Shown: positions 1 to 8,336 of the stretch, one piece after another
Layout: each line of letters opens with the position of its first letter
How positions within the stretch are numbered: the stretch's first letter is position 1
NCBI GenBank assembly: GCA_014885115.2
Contig: WKLE02001015.1
Location: 1-22,472, forward strand
Direction of reading: 5' to 3'
Length of the DNA: 22,472 nucleotides
Source: Asterionellopsis glacialis
Taxonomy: Eukaryota; Bacillariophyta; Plagiogrammaphyceae; Rhaphoneidales; Asterionellopsidaceae
The notes under the pieces: generated by a model
Databases searched by the model: none
The model's input: only the letters and a program-made list of their open reading frames with translations
Told to the model about the DNA's origin: nothing
Position numbers and translations under genes: made by a program

Positions 1-4
1 GAAT

Positions 5-57
5 AGTGTCTAGGGGAAGATGCGCCTCTGCCACGCGATTGGCAAGCGCGGGCGCCC
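5..57. repeat. Dispersed repeat, copy 1 (second copy at 16401)
   Basis: Bases 5-34 are identical, 30 of 30, to 16401-16430 in the same orientation. Similarity continues to about 57/16453 with seven mismatches. Five of these are transitions at CpG positions, where this copy keeps CpG and the distal copy has TpG or CpA. The repeat begins TGTCTAGG after the leading AG. I see no polypurine tract or long open frame that would make it a retrotransposon LTR. It lies at the window edge, so the full unit may extend further left. Confidence 0.8.
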
Positions 58-629
58 TGGAGACCGAGTCAACAACAACAATTAGGGAGACCGAGTCAAC
101 AAGTACCTGTACCTGGTAGGTTCTACTCATTATGAATAGTACTTCACGAAAAAAAACATAGGCGTTTGCGTGACATTGTCATGAAGCACCCTACCAGGTA
201 ACCCTGATCCTGATCTCTCTAGAGAAGAAAAAATTAGAAGACAAGATGATGTGGTGTCGTGCGTCGTGCATCGACAAGGTGTAGTCCTAAGGTCCTACCT
301 ACAGGACATAAATACTACCATACTGTCAAGTAATACTAGTACTAAGTAATACCTACTGGATACCAGGTACCGAACGTAACCTCAACTTTTTCTATTTAGT
401 CTACTGTATCTGTTTTCTCTTTGACACGACCTGTTTGCATTTGCATTTTTTTCCCATTTGTTTCGTGTCATAGGAGTCATACGTACAATTCCAAAAAAAT
501 AACAACATGGTGACACGCTGAATGTGATACATTGATCATATTATTTGACACACTGACACAAACTACCAACCGCAATACAGAAACAAAAAAGGGAGATTTC
601 ATTTTTTTGGAAAGTTTTCAAACAAGACC
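58..629. other. Non-coding 5' flank of the Mpv17-like gene
   Basis: No convincing gene is present. The stretch holds three exact TACCWGGTA palindromes, at 110, 192 and 361. The first two form an inverted 11-bp pair: 110-120 and 190-200 are exact reverse complements, TACCTGGTAGG and CCTACCAGGTA. A motif of the TAGGTCCTA type is at 291-298. The last 100 bases before the ATG are A/T-rich. I see no clear TATA box. Confidence 0.6.
59..102. repeat. Short direct repeat, two copies of 17 bp
   Basis: The 17-mer GGAGACCGAGTCAACAA occurs at 59-75 and 86-102, a period of 27 bp. The spacer is A-rich. It directly follows the dispersed repeat and may be part of the same degraded element. Confidence 0.7.
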
Positions 630-1403
630 ATGTCACCTTCGTCCTTTGTGCATTCCCGGCGATTGATTCGAAATTTCGTCGACATGTTAAAAGAAAAACC
701 AGTTGTATTCAACAGTGCAACAGGATTTATATTGTGTGCAGGATCAGATGCTATAGCTCAACAGATTGAAACACAAAAGAAACCCATTCCTCTTGGTGAA
801 AAAGAAGAGGATTACTTAGGATATGAAGAACAGAAAGAAAAAGAAGTACTGGCATCTATACCTACCATTGAAATAGATTTTCATCGATTTCTTTCCGCAG
901 GCTTCATTGGAATCATGTTTGGTGGCTTCGTTTATCCTGCTGCCTACAATAGACTTGATGCAATGTGGCATGGTACAAAATTTTCATCGGTATTGAAAAA
1001 ATCATGTCTTGAAATAGCAACTGTTGGAATTTTTGTCAATTCCATAAGTATGGCCTGTCGTGGACTTTGTGCTGGAAAGCAAAAAGATGATGTTGTGCAG
1101 CATGTTGTAAAAGAAATGCCAAATGTAACCTTGAACGACATAAAGGTTTGGTTACCCTATAACCTGATCGCTTTCTCCTGTATACCAATCTATATCCGAC
1201 CAACTACAACGGCCATGATGGAAGCAGCATGGCAAACATACATAAGTATTGTTTCACATCATCATCATGAGTGCAATGTCAATACTGAAAGGGACAGTTA
1301 TATTTTTCCTCTCAAGAATCACTACAAAGAAGAAGAAAACGACAGCAAAGGCAGCAATATTTCCACTTCAACTCCACCAAGAACTCCTGCTACTGTGCTT
1401 TGA
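630..1403 (+). CDS. Mpv17/PMP22 family integral membrane protein
   Basis: This 257-residue protein has the three landmarks of the Mpv17/PMP22/Sym1 family. First is an N-terminal membrane helix at about 24-45, FNSATGFILCAGSDAIAQQ, matching the family pattern of a Gly/Asp-containing helix ending in Q. Second is DFHRFLSAGFIGIMFGGFVY at 83-102, followed by YNRLD, matching the family's D-x-x-R...G...Y..LD block. Third is the C-terminal signature at 173-205, with VWLPYN, a proline-containing helix, IRP and WQTYIS. Family members are small four-helix proteins of peroxisomal, mitochondrial inner or plastid membranes, thought to act as channels or in organelle homeostasis. The acidic insert at 50-80 and the Ser/Thr/Pro-rich tail after 210 are extra to the core. 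No targeting peptide is obvious, so the organelle cannot be assigned. The start is the first ATG of the frame, and the gene has one exon. Confidence 0.85.
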   Translation: MSPSSFVHSRRLIRNFVDMLKEKPVVFNSATGFILCAGSDAIAQQIETQKKPIPLGEKEEDYLGYEEQKEKEVLASIPTIEIDFHRFLSAGFIGIMFGGFVYPAAYNRLDAMWHGTKFSSVLKKSCLEIATVGIFVNSISMACRGLCAGKQKDDVVQHVVKEMPNVTLNDIKVWLPYNLIAFSCIPIYIRPTTTAMMEAAWQTYISIVSHHHHECNVNTERDSYIFPLKNHYKEEENDSKGSNISTSTPPRTPATVL

Positions 1404-2248
1404 GGAGTACTGGAAGTGCTAGTTTTGCCATTGATCGTTGTGTTAGAACCAGATAACTGTTTGATTTTCTATCAAGCTGATACTGAGAATCTGTTTGCTG
1501 GGAGTGTTTTACAGGTGTTAATGCAGCAACACACGTTTACAGATTGCCACGAGTTGCACAACTAGTTCTTGAAATCCTAAAGAAGAAAAGGCTATATCCA
1601 GCTTCTTAGTTGATGACCAACATTGCATCATTGACAGGACAATGTGAGACGACCATTCAAACGGCAACTGCGTTGAGATACTTTGTTGCGCAGGCACTTC
1701 TCATGTTTTGAATGAAGTCTTCAGTGTATATTTCTGGAATCAGAGATGATGAGAACATATAAGTTACTCACCAAAGAAAGTCTCTGTACACGCCAGCTCT
1801 TGTTTCATAGTACCAAACGTTGCTACACGAAGCGTGCGCATTATATTGAATAATGCAGACAACACAAAGTTTCTTCGAAGAAATGATGTTGAAACTAAAA
1901 CTTTTAAAACATAAACTTGTCTACTTACTAGCTTGTCGATTTTTTTTCTTCATTACGAGGTGATCAGCACAACTCGAGTGCAATACTTTAAGTACCTGCT
2001 ATAAAAATCAAAAGCATTCCTATTTTTATTTGTCCTTTTTGTGGATGAAAATGGCTTGAATCATAGACTTCCATTATTTTTTTTAAAATATAATCTCAAA
2101 ATCTATGTGGACCATAATGTGTCATGCCTACATCCCAATTTTATATGGTTGCTTCCAGTACATAAAATCGTGTACATGAGATAGTGGGACTTGATAAACT
2201 GAAAATCTAACAAAATAGGCTCCCTCTGCGGCTCGAAGGAGTCAGACA
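1404..2248. other. Intergenic spacer, no gene seen
   Basis: This spacer of about 845 bp must contain the 3' UTR of the Mpv17-like gene and the promoter of the Rgp1-like gene. No open frame with recognisable protein content is present, and unlike other spacers here it has no exact TACCWGGTA motif. It becomes A/T-rich after about 1900, with T-runs at 1938-1946 and 2076-2083. Confidence 0.6.
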
Positions 2249-3913
2249 ATGACGGGAGTTGGCGATTCAGGGATGTCAACATCTAAGCCTGTGTCACACC
2301 GTAGCGAGATTGAGTCTGTAAACTCTTCTTTTGCTGCTGGAGATGACCAAACCACTTCCTCTCCGCCTGCATTTGTCGAAATTGTTTTGTCGCGACCAGC
2401 ATATCGTCTTGGAGGGACAGTTGTAGGGACAGTCCGATTATCATCTGGCTTATCCTCAAGAACATCACCACGAGACTTGTTCCAGTCGGCACAAGTTTAC
2501 GCATCTGGTAGATGTCGTATAGACGCTAGATGGCACAATGTTAAGCGTTGTACGAATCTTTACGGTACACACCCACTATTGGATTCCCTAATAAATGACC
2601 GCGTAGAAGACATTGCTGCACAAGCAAACGAAGAAGAGTTTGCATTGTCATCCACCAAAACTGTGTCAAGAGATGGTGCAACTGTATGCTTTTGGGCTAC
2701 CAATGTTGTTGATTTACTGAATCTTGAAGAAAGAAATGTTGGTCGATGGGACGATGTGAAACCGCAGTCATTGAAAGTTCGCGTCAAACAACAAACAGAT
2801 GAGGAGACAGAAAATGTGCCTGTTGTCGAAGAACAGGTATATACTGAAAATACTTCAGCACAAGAGGAACCAAGAGCAAAAACGCAAGCATTGTCACCAC
2901 CATTGGAAAAGGAGCAGCTTTCATTTACCTTTCGAGTAGATCTCCCGACAGATATTCCACATACAGTAACAGCTACAACATGTCGGTACTTTTACTCAAT
3001 AGTCCTATGTGGAAAGACTTCAGAGGGCAAACTTTTTGTTGTGAATGCGCCATTTACAGTGCTGACCTCATTACAAGATAATAGTGGTGATGAGATCGCT
3101 CACGAACGTGTCAAACTTGGATCGTGTTCAGCTATGGCACATTCTGTTGGATTACCGTGTCACATTTCTGCTACTGAATTACATCGACCAGAAGGACAGA
3201 TAACAGTAAATCGAAATGTGGGATTATGCTCGACTGTATCAAGAAATAATATACAAACATTGCGTGTTGCTGATCAGTTTGGGACTCCTTGTTGTGTCTT
3301 GACAGTCATGGGCACATCTATTATTAGTCCAGGTGGACGGATTGTCCTTCACTTTGATTTTCCACGTGTAGATGAAAATAATGATGGTAATGCTTCAGAA
3401 ACTAACAATTGGCTACCATGCTACCAAGTCAGTTGCTGTCTGGAAGGAGAAGAAGTCGCTGTTCGTGAAGATGGTTCCAGAAAAAAGGCGCGCTCTTTTC
3501 TATTCGATACTGCACACGAAGTTGTAGAGCTGGGATACACAGAAAGAATTGCATTGGATTTAGCGCTGCCACTGGATTGTCCGTGTACTGTCAAAACCGA
3601 CCTTATGGAAATATCCATTCGGTGCATTGTGGATTTGACAGTCGAGAAACCCGGTGGAGGAGAAGGTTACAGCAATTTACGCTTAGAGCTGCCGTGTAAT
3701 ATTGTTCATAGTGCATTTGCAGACGAATTAGAGAATGAAACTGACGACAATCTAAATCATGCGGCGAACCTAGAAGAGTTAATGTTGGGAGCCAACCATG
3801 AAATACCCGATACAAGTGGTAAACAGCTCAATCAATTTAAGACGAATGATATCCTGAGTGATTTGAAAATTCTATCTATAGTAATGATTGATAATTGCGG
3901 ACTTCGAGAGTAA
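2249..3913 (+). CDS. Rgp1 family protein, probable subunit of the Ric1-Rgp1 Rab6/Ypt6 exchange factor
   Basis: The 554-residue protein has an N-terminal arrestin-like strand region at about 39-66, FVEIVLSRPAYRLGGTVVGT, typical of Rgp1, where a surface-binding protein 'acquires' a beta-sandwich. The segment at 223-272 (SFTFRVDLPTDIPHTVTATT and following) carries the mid-domain pattern of a polarised ligand-type sandwich ending in NAPFTVL. The C-terminal block at 421-488 (TAHEVVELGYTERIALDLAL, then PLDCPCTVKTDLMEIS) matches the conserved Rgp1 C-terminus. In yeast and animals Rgp1 pairs with Ric1 to activate Ypt6/Rab6 at the Golgi for retrograde traffic. That role is inferred here; no Ric1 partner is in the window. 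Acidic, low-complexity inserts at about 180-220 and 490-530 look species-specific. The ATG is the first in frame, with a single exon. It converges with the next gene. Confidence 0.8.
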   Translation: MTGVGDSGMSTSKPVSHRSEIESVNSSFAAGDDQTTSSPPAFVEIVLSRPAYRLGGTVVGTVRLSSGLSSRTSPRDLFQSAQVYASGRCRIDARWHNVKRCTNLYGTHPLLDSLINDRVEDIAAQANEEEFALSSTKTVSRDGATVCFWATNVVDLLNLEERNVGRWDDVKPQSLKVRVKQQTDEETENVPVVEEQVYTENTSAQEEPRAKTQALSPPLEKEQLSFTFRVDLPTDIPHTVTATTCRYFYSIVLCGKTSEGKLFVVNAPFTVLTSLQDNSGDEIAHERVKLGSCSAMAHSVGLPCHISATELHRPEGQITVNRNVGLCSTVSRNNIQTLRVADQFGTPCCVLTVMGTSIISPGGRIVLHFDFPRVDENNDGNASETNNWLPCYQVSCCLEGEEVAVREDGSRKKARSFLFDTAHEVVELGYTERIALDLALPLDCPCTVKTDLMEISIRCIVDLTVEKPGGGEGYSNLRLELPCNIVHSAFADELENETDDNLNHAANLEELMLGANHEIPDTSGKQLNQFKTNDILSDLKILSIVMIDNCGLRE

Positions 3914-4005
3914 TTTTAAACTACATAGTAGAAAATGTTGAACCGAGTGCTCACCCAAAAAAAATAAAGACAAATCATGACAGTGCGTATCCCCTCCTTG
4001 ACTTC
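3914..4005. other. 92-bp convergent 3' spacer
   Basis: The stops of the Rgp1-like gene (+) and the lumen protein gene (-) are only 92 bp apart, so their 3' UTRs very likely overlap. An A-rich stretch with AATAAA lies at 3961-3967 and could serve as a poly(A) signal for the plus-strand gene. Confidence 0.5.
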
Positions 4006-4599
4006 TTACTTGTAGGCAGCAAGTGCAGGTAAAGTAAATTTGTATGGCACTTTCTTGTTCTGGCAGATCCGTACGACAAATGCAGGACTACTCCAACTAT
4101 CAGAAATTTCAATAGGATACCCTTGTCCAATACGGATGGGTGGGAGTGACTTTCCATCTTCTCCCTTAAACGTTGCATACGCGGCATCACCATTAGGTGC
4201 AATAAATTCTACAAAATCAACTTGGTTAGCAGACATTTTGTCAAGAAATTCTTGAAAAGGAACTGATGGTTCATCAAGATCTGATGCATCAAGTCCGGTA
4301 TTGGAATCTGATCCACGGTAATTAAAGATAAGACCGTTAAAGGGAGTCCATTCAACTTCATCCTGAGCGATAGCCGGAGATGATGTGCCAATGAGAGATG
4401 CTGCAACGAAAGCGGAACCAGAGAAGAGAGCATCCCTACGTGACATCGCATTCTCTTCAGCTTCTTTTTTCACCATGTTCACTTGAGCGGAATTCATGCG
4501 TGACTTGGATAGCTTGTTGGATGCCGAAAAAGCAGAGGCACCACCAATTAGTGCACAACTTCCGGCAAGAAAGGAAACAACATTCTTCTTAAGAACCAT
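4006..4599 (-). CDS. Thylakoid-lumen protein with FtsH N-terminal-domain-like fold, Tat-targeted
   Basis: A 197-residue precursor with three zones. Residues 1-24 are an ER signal peptide ending in GGASAFS, the ASAF motif that marks plastid import across four membranes in diatoms. Residues 25-52 are a basic/polar transit segment. Residues 53-79 are a twin-arginine thylakoid signal: SRRDA, then the hydrophobic stretch LFSGSAFVAASLIG, then a cleavage site after AIA. The mature protein is about 118 residues and so is predicted to sit in the thylakoid lumen. Residues 113-145 (VPFQEFLDKMSANQVDFVEF, then a turn and AYATFK) resemble the extracytoplasmic N-terminal domain of FtsH proteases (S-x-F-L...V..V.....G), but there is no AAA or peptidase domain. 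The frame stays open 10 codons upstream, but the ATG at 4599 fits the signal peptide best, and the upstream start would be GTG. Targeting is well supported; the exact role is unknown. Confidence 0.85.
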   Translation of the reverse strand: MVLKKNVVSFLAGSCALIGGASAFSASNKLSKSRMNSAQVNMVKKEAEENAMSRRDALFSGSAFVAASLIGTSSPAIAQDEVEWTPFNGLIFNYRGSDSNTGLDASDLDEPSVPFQEFLDKMSANQVDFVEFIAPNGDAAYATFKGEDGKSLPPIRIGQGYPIEISDSWSSPAFVVRICQNKKVPYKFTLPALAAYK

Positions 4600-5237
4600 T
4601 ATGTATGCAACGACTTTTTGATTCGACACGCCAACTTTAATTTCCTTGATTTAAAAAGGAATGAAACGGTACCTGGTACTGTATGTATCGATCAACGACA
4701 AAACGCTTGTTATTGTGTTTTCTCGCTCTGTTCTCACTTCAACGAGAAAGAAGATCCTATCTTTCTTCAAAAATGTGAAGAAACAAAGCGAAAGCAGAAA
4801 AAAGCTTGCTGGCAGTGAATTGCGCGTTGGGGGTCGCGCGAAGAAGGACTGTCGATAATGTCTGTTTTTCTACAGAATCTGATTTGCGCTAGGCTGACTG
4901 TCTGTACTAGTACCTGGTAAGTCATACTTTAGGATTAGTATGCGAGTGGGATCTCAAAAACAGAGAGGCTAAAACTATGATAAGAATAATGGGTCGCTTG
5001 GTTTTGAAGTAACCAACAAACCAAGAGTGAGTGAATTCAGCATGGGTATCATTCAAAAGATATCAGATTATTGCATAAATTATTTTTAGAAATTCACCTG
5101 TGCTGCTGCTATACTATGAATGTCGATCTATCTAGGTCCTAGACAACTCCTGTACGCCGCTAGGAGACTAACTATAGAAGAAATACGGCAAGAGTCACAT
5201 TTGTTTGGATTTGACCATCAGCATCTGAATTTATTTC
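4600..5237. other. Spacer holding the promoter of the lumen-protein gene
   Basis: No gene seen. Exact TACCWGGTA copies lie at 4670-4678 (within GGTACCTGGTACT) and 4911-4919, which are 71 and 312 bp upstream of the lumen gene's ATG. A CTAGGTCCTAG motif is at 5132-5142. The right end includes the 3' UTR of the next minus-strand gene. Confidence 0.6.
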
Positions 5238-6923
5238 TTAATCTTCGGTTTCCTCAGAGGGAACTTTCTTGGCAAATCTTAAAACACCATCGTCATCATG
5301 AATTCCAAGAACTTTTGCCCCATCTGCCCAATACTGCTTCCCTCCACCCGCTGGTGACTTCCGGTCTTTCAGGTTACGTAGCAGTTGCTTGAGATTACTA
5401 GGAATCTTTTCACAGTTCCCTACAATATGACTACTTGCCATGTTTTGTGCAGCCTGGTATAACCCATTCAATTTGGCTGGATAATAGGTTGCACCCCTAA
5501 GACGATTGCGCGGAGCACAAGATGAGCAATGCTTACATCGAATGCCAACTTGACCAAGCTTGATGGGTTTATTCCTACCCTGTGCATTCGATTGCACATC
5601 TTCAGCTTGCGCTTCGAATACCTCAATCTGTTTTCGAATGAGACATTGGTAGTCTGAAAGTTCGTCGTCATCACATGGAATATAGAGTAAAGCTGTGCGG
5701 CCTGAATCTCCATTGCTTGAGGTCGTCGCGGTCATTTCGCTTTGAGGCATTGATGTAGCAGGAGCTGGACTTCGACCCGTGGCGCTACTCTGTTGTGCAT
5801 TCGCAAGTGATACATTCGGGGCGCTAAGAATTTGATCAGTTGATAGCATTGCATTGTTTCCAGCAGATAGTAGAGGGTTTGCATTCCCACCGAGGGACGG
5901 ATGGTTGGTAATGCCCTGCTGAGCAGCAAGAAGAGCAGTAGGATCTACTTGAAGGCCTCCTGCACCCGAAGCTCCTGCCGTTGATCCTAGTGATAACAGG
6001 AGAGATTGGGCTGCAGCATTGTCTTGAAATTGGTTACCTGTCTTTGGCGTCGCGGCTGCTAGTTGCGGAAATAGTTGCATATGGGGATTAACCAGGTTCC
6101 CTAACGCATTTGTCATATTTAGAGATGATCCCGTGAGAAGATTTGATAGGAGGGGATTTTGTAGATTAGGCGCTGCCTGAGCAATAGGTGCGGCCTCGGG
6201 TGCCGGAGCTGGCGCCGTCATCAATGTCTTGGCAAGGGCTGTTGGAACTAAAATGGGGGCACCATTTGCGTCCATTCCAACCAATATCATTCCATCGTTC
6301 CCCGCTTGTTGGACTGCTGCGGGCGCCTGTACCGTTGCACTTTCGTTAAGCTGACGGAGCTGTGCCGGTAGGTCCGTTATTACTGATGAAGCAGTAGGGG
6401 CAGTTGGGTTCAAAATGGCATTTGGAGCAGGTGTGTTTGTTACAGTTGGAGCTAGAATGTGATTAAAAGTGAAGGAAAAACAGAAACAAAATATAAGTTT
6501 CCCCATTTTTTTGTTTGAAAGAACATGGTTGCTCTGAAACGCAACATAATCCTACTCACCTTTGTTGTTTGCCAAAAACTGCATATAACTCCGGAGACTA
6601 TCATTAACGGCATCGCCTCCTCCCAACAGAGCTTCACCACCTACTCCTACTCCTACTCCTGCTCCGGCTCCCGCACCTCCGAGCATTTGCTGAAGCTGAT
6701 TTACTGCATTTGTCTGTGCTAGACCATTTTTTGCGCTACCGTCTGCACCTAAAAAGGCGATCGATGGGTCGCTGCTCGCTGCCGTTGCAGGCGGGTTCAT
6801 GAAGAAATTCCCATTGGTAACTTGATTTTCTAGTCTTTGGATTTGAAGTCCCTTGTTTTCGAAGCTGTCGTGATCACCTGTATCATCATCGATTCGGCGT
6901 CGTTTGGCAGTTGATTCCTCCAT
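5238..6923 (-). CDS. Two-exon nuclear-type protein with a diatom-type Cys/His domain
   Basis: Exon 1 is 6923-6560 and exon 2 is 6451-5238. They join in frame to give 525 residues. The 108-bp intron begins GTGAGT and ends CTAG, and splits an alanine codon after base 1. The N-terminus carries a basic stretch AKRRRID (6-12) that could be a nuclear localisation signal. Residues about 80-375 are low-complexity, rich in Ala, Gly, Gln, Asn and Pro. Residues about 376-513 form the conserved part: LLYIPCDDDELSDYQ, then LGQVGIRCKHCSSC with closely spaced Cys/His at 427, 429, 430 and 433, then GATYYPAKLNGLYQAAQNMA, H463, C468 and a GGGKQYWAD block. From memory this block recurs in many diatom proteins of unknown function. 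The Cys/His spacing suggests zinc binding, and nuclear regulation is an inference. Gene end and start (ATG) are clear. The function is not known to me. Confidence 0.8.
6452..6559 (-). other. Spliceosomal intron of the Cys/His-domain gene
   Basis: A 108-bp phase-1 intron: AAAG before GTGAGT at the 5' splice site and TTCTAG before CTCC at the 3' site. Translation through it meets a TAG three codons in, and removing it restores one uninterrupted frame, which is strong support for splicing. Confidence 0.85.
6640..6676 (-). repeat. In-frame hexamer microsatellite encoding Gly-Ala/Gly-Val
   Basis: A CCTACT-type hexamer is repeated about three times and followed by diverged CTCCGG-type units. On the coding strand it encodes GAGAGAGVGVGVG in the exon-1 linker. 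It is a coding low-complexity repeat and likely to vary in length between alleles. Confidence 0.7.
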
Positions 6924-7236
6924 CGTGAAGCCCTGTCTGCGTTCTGCTGTCCCTAAGCTGCTTTCAGGTTTTGTACTAACTATCTTATGTCATAGCTTAC
7001 AGCGCCCGATGTCAAACTACAGGACGCGGGGGCACCTTGCTGAGTACTAACTATCTGGTACAAAACATTCTCCTCATGCACATTTTCGGTACCCACAGGT
7101 AGGTCCTAGTCCGAACTGGTACCTGTACCAGGTAGACTTCAATCAAATACATCGTACGTGCAGTACCAGGTACATGTTGCACAGACGTGGTATCAATACC
7201 AGAAGTCACGACAGATTTATCTTATCTTCCAAAGCG

Positions 7237-7312
7237 TACCTGGTTAAGACCTACTGCCCGTAAGGTACAGAGGCAAGTTGTACCGTCTGCCTCTGTAAAG
7301 GGTAACCAGGTA
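7237..7312. repeat. 76-bp nested fold-back
   Basis: The outer arms TACCTGGTTA (7237-7246) and TAACCAGGTA (7303-7312) are exact reverse complements. Inside them TACAGAGGCA (7266-7275) and TGCCTCTGTA (7288-7297) are a second exact 10-bp pair around a 12-base loop. The two nested stems share a centre, so the unit could form a long cruciform or an RNA hairpin if transcribed. Confidence 0.75.
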
Positions 7313-8103
7313 TTATACGAGTACATTAAAACAGCTTTGGTAATGGGGAAAAAAAATGTACGGTAAAAAAAATGCAGACCTAAACTGGCGAAGTGCCGGT
7401 ACAACAATCTGTTGTTTCACTGTAGTCCAACCTGGTACCAGGTAAACCAGCTACTGAACTGTATTTACCTCTACTGATACCTATAAAACCTGGGTAGGCT
7501 GCTGGTACCAATTAAGTGTAGCAAGGTACCATAGTTCAAATATGGAGACCTACCTGGTACTCTCTAAATAATGAAGGTCCTAGTACCTGCTAGGTAAGGT
7601 ACCGTTAAGTAGACAGATTGTTGGACAGTTGTTGTTGTCATTTAGTAGGTTCTCTAGAGGTCGTACTAATTACGGTAATGTACATGTCAGACCTACTTAT
7701 AGAATAACAGTCCAAGATACAGGTAACGGTTGGTATTCATGCTTCTTACCAGGTACCTGATACTCCGTTATGACAGCATCATAGGAAATTTCAAAAAATG
7801 TGTACCTGTAGGTACAGTAGTCAAATCCCACAGCTTTTTCGACAAGAAAAATTCTAGAGAGTTCCTAGAAGTAGTCTAACATTAATTTTAGGTAAAATAA
7901 TACAGTTAGGGATCTGATAGTGTCAGTTTTTCTCGTTCAAGGACCTCAACGAATTCTGCGGTCATCTTTCTTCATATGGGGGGGGGTTGCAAGACAGCCA
8001 GAATTCCTTCACATTAGAAGAATGAATTGGATGAATCCTAAAAAAATAGTGAACTTCAACTTGATATTTGTACTCATCTCTACGATACAGGCAGTCTACA
8101 TGT

Positions 8104-8121
8104 GTACCAGGTACCTGGTAC
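8104..8121. repeat. Perfect 18-bp palindrome
   Basis: GTACCAGGTACCTGGTAC reads the same on both strands. It is two overlapping TACCWGGTA motifs head to head and is the longest perfect example of the motif in the window. Confidence 0.9.
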
Positions 8122-8276
8122 GGAAAGATATATTTTAATTGCCGCCCAGTTCATACCTGTTATTAGACTACGCACCGGGAAGTAACTTAGAGCTTCTTGT
8201 TTTCTTTCGTCGGGAAGAGAAGAAGCATATTTTATGCATACGGCTGCAGTCTCTGTATTAAATATTCGGAAGACAC

Positions 8277-8336
8277 GTAAGTGCGGTACTACTACATATT
8301 AGGAGGACACATACATTGTAAGTGCGGTACTACTAC
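8277..8336. repeat. 19-bp direct repeat
   Basis: GTAAGTGCGGTACTACTAC occurs at 8277-8295 and 8318-8336, a period of 41 bp. The spacer is unrelated sequence, and no larger array is present. Confidence 0.8.

Larger units (their letters stand above)
6924..8276. promoter_or_regulatory. Spacer dense in TACCWGGTA palindromes, 5' flank of the Cys/His gene
   Basis: No convincing coding region. Exact 9-mers TACCAGGTA or TACCTGGTA start at 7126, 7164, 7436, 7551, 7747, 8105 and 8112, with many near-matches. Several are embedded in larger palindromes: 7116-7131 (CTGGTAC arms around CT), 7431-7442 (CCTGGTACCAGG), 7750-7759, 7801-7816 (TGTACCT and AGGTACA arms) and 8104-8121. TAGGTCCTAG-type motifs lie at 7099-7110 and 7574-7583. 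The sites could be protein-binding sites, hairpins or remnants of a tiny palindromic repeat. The sequence does not say which, and regulatory function is only an inference. Confidence 0.45.

Noticed and set aside
5..57. LTR of a retrotransposon, because the repeat begins with TG
   Set aside because: There is no polypurine tract before the 16401 copy, no primer-binding site and no gag/pol coding sequence between the copies, which also enclose normal genes.
6452..6506. Separate gene starting at the ATG at 6506 (minus strand)
   Set aside because: The first 18 codons are intron sequence. Splicing joins the frame to the upstream exon with a canonical GTGAGT...TAG intron.
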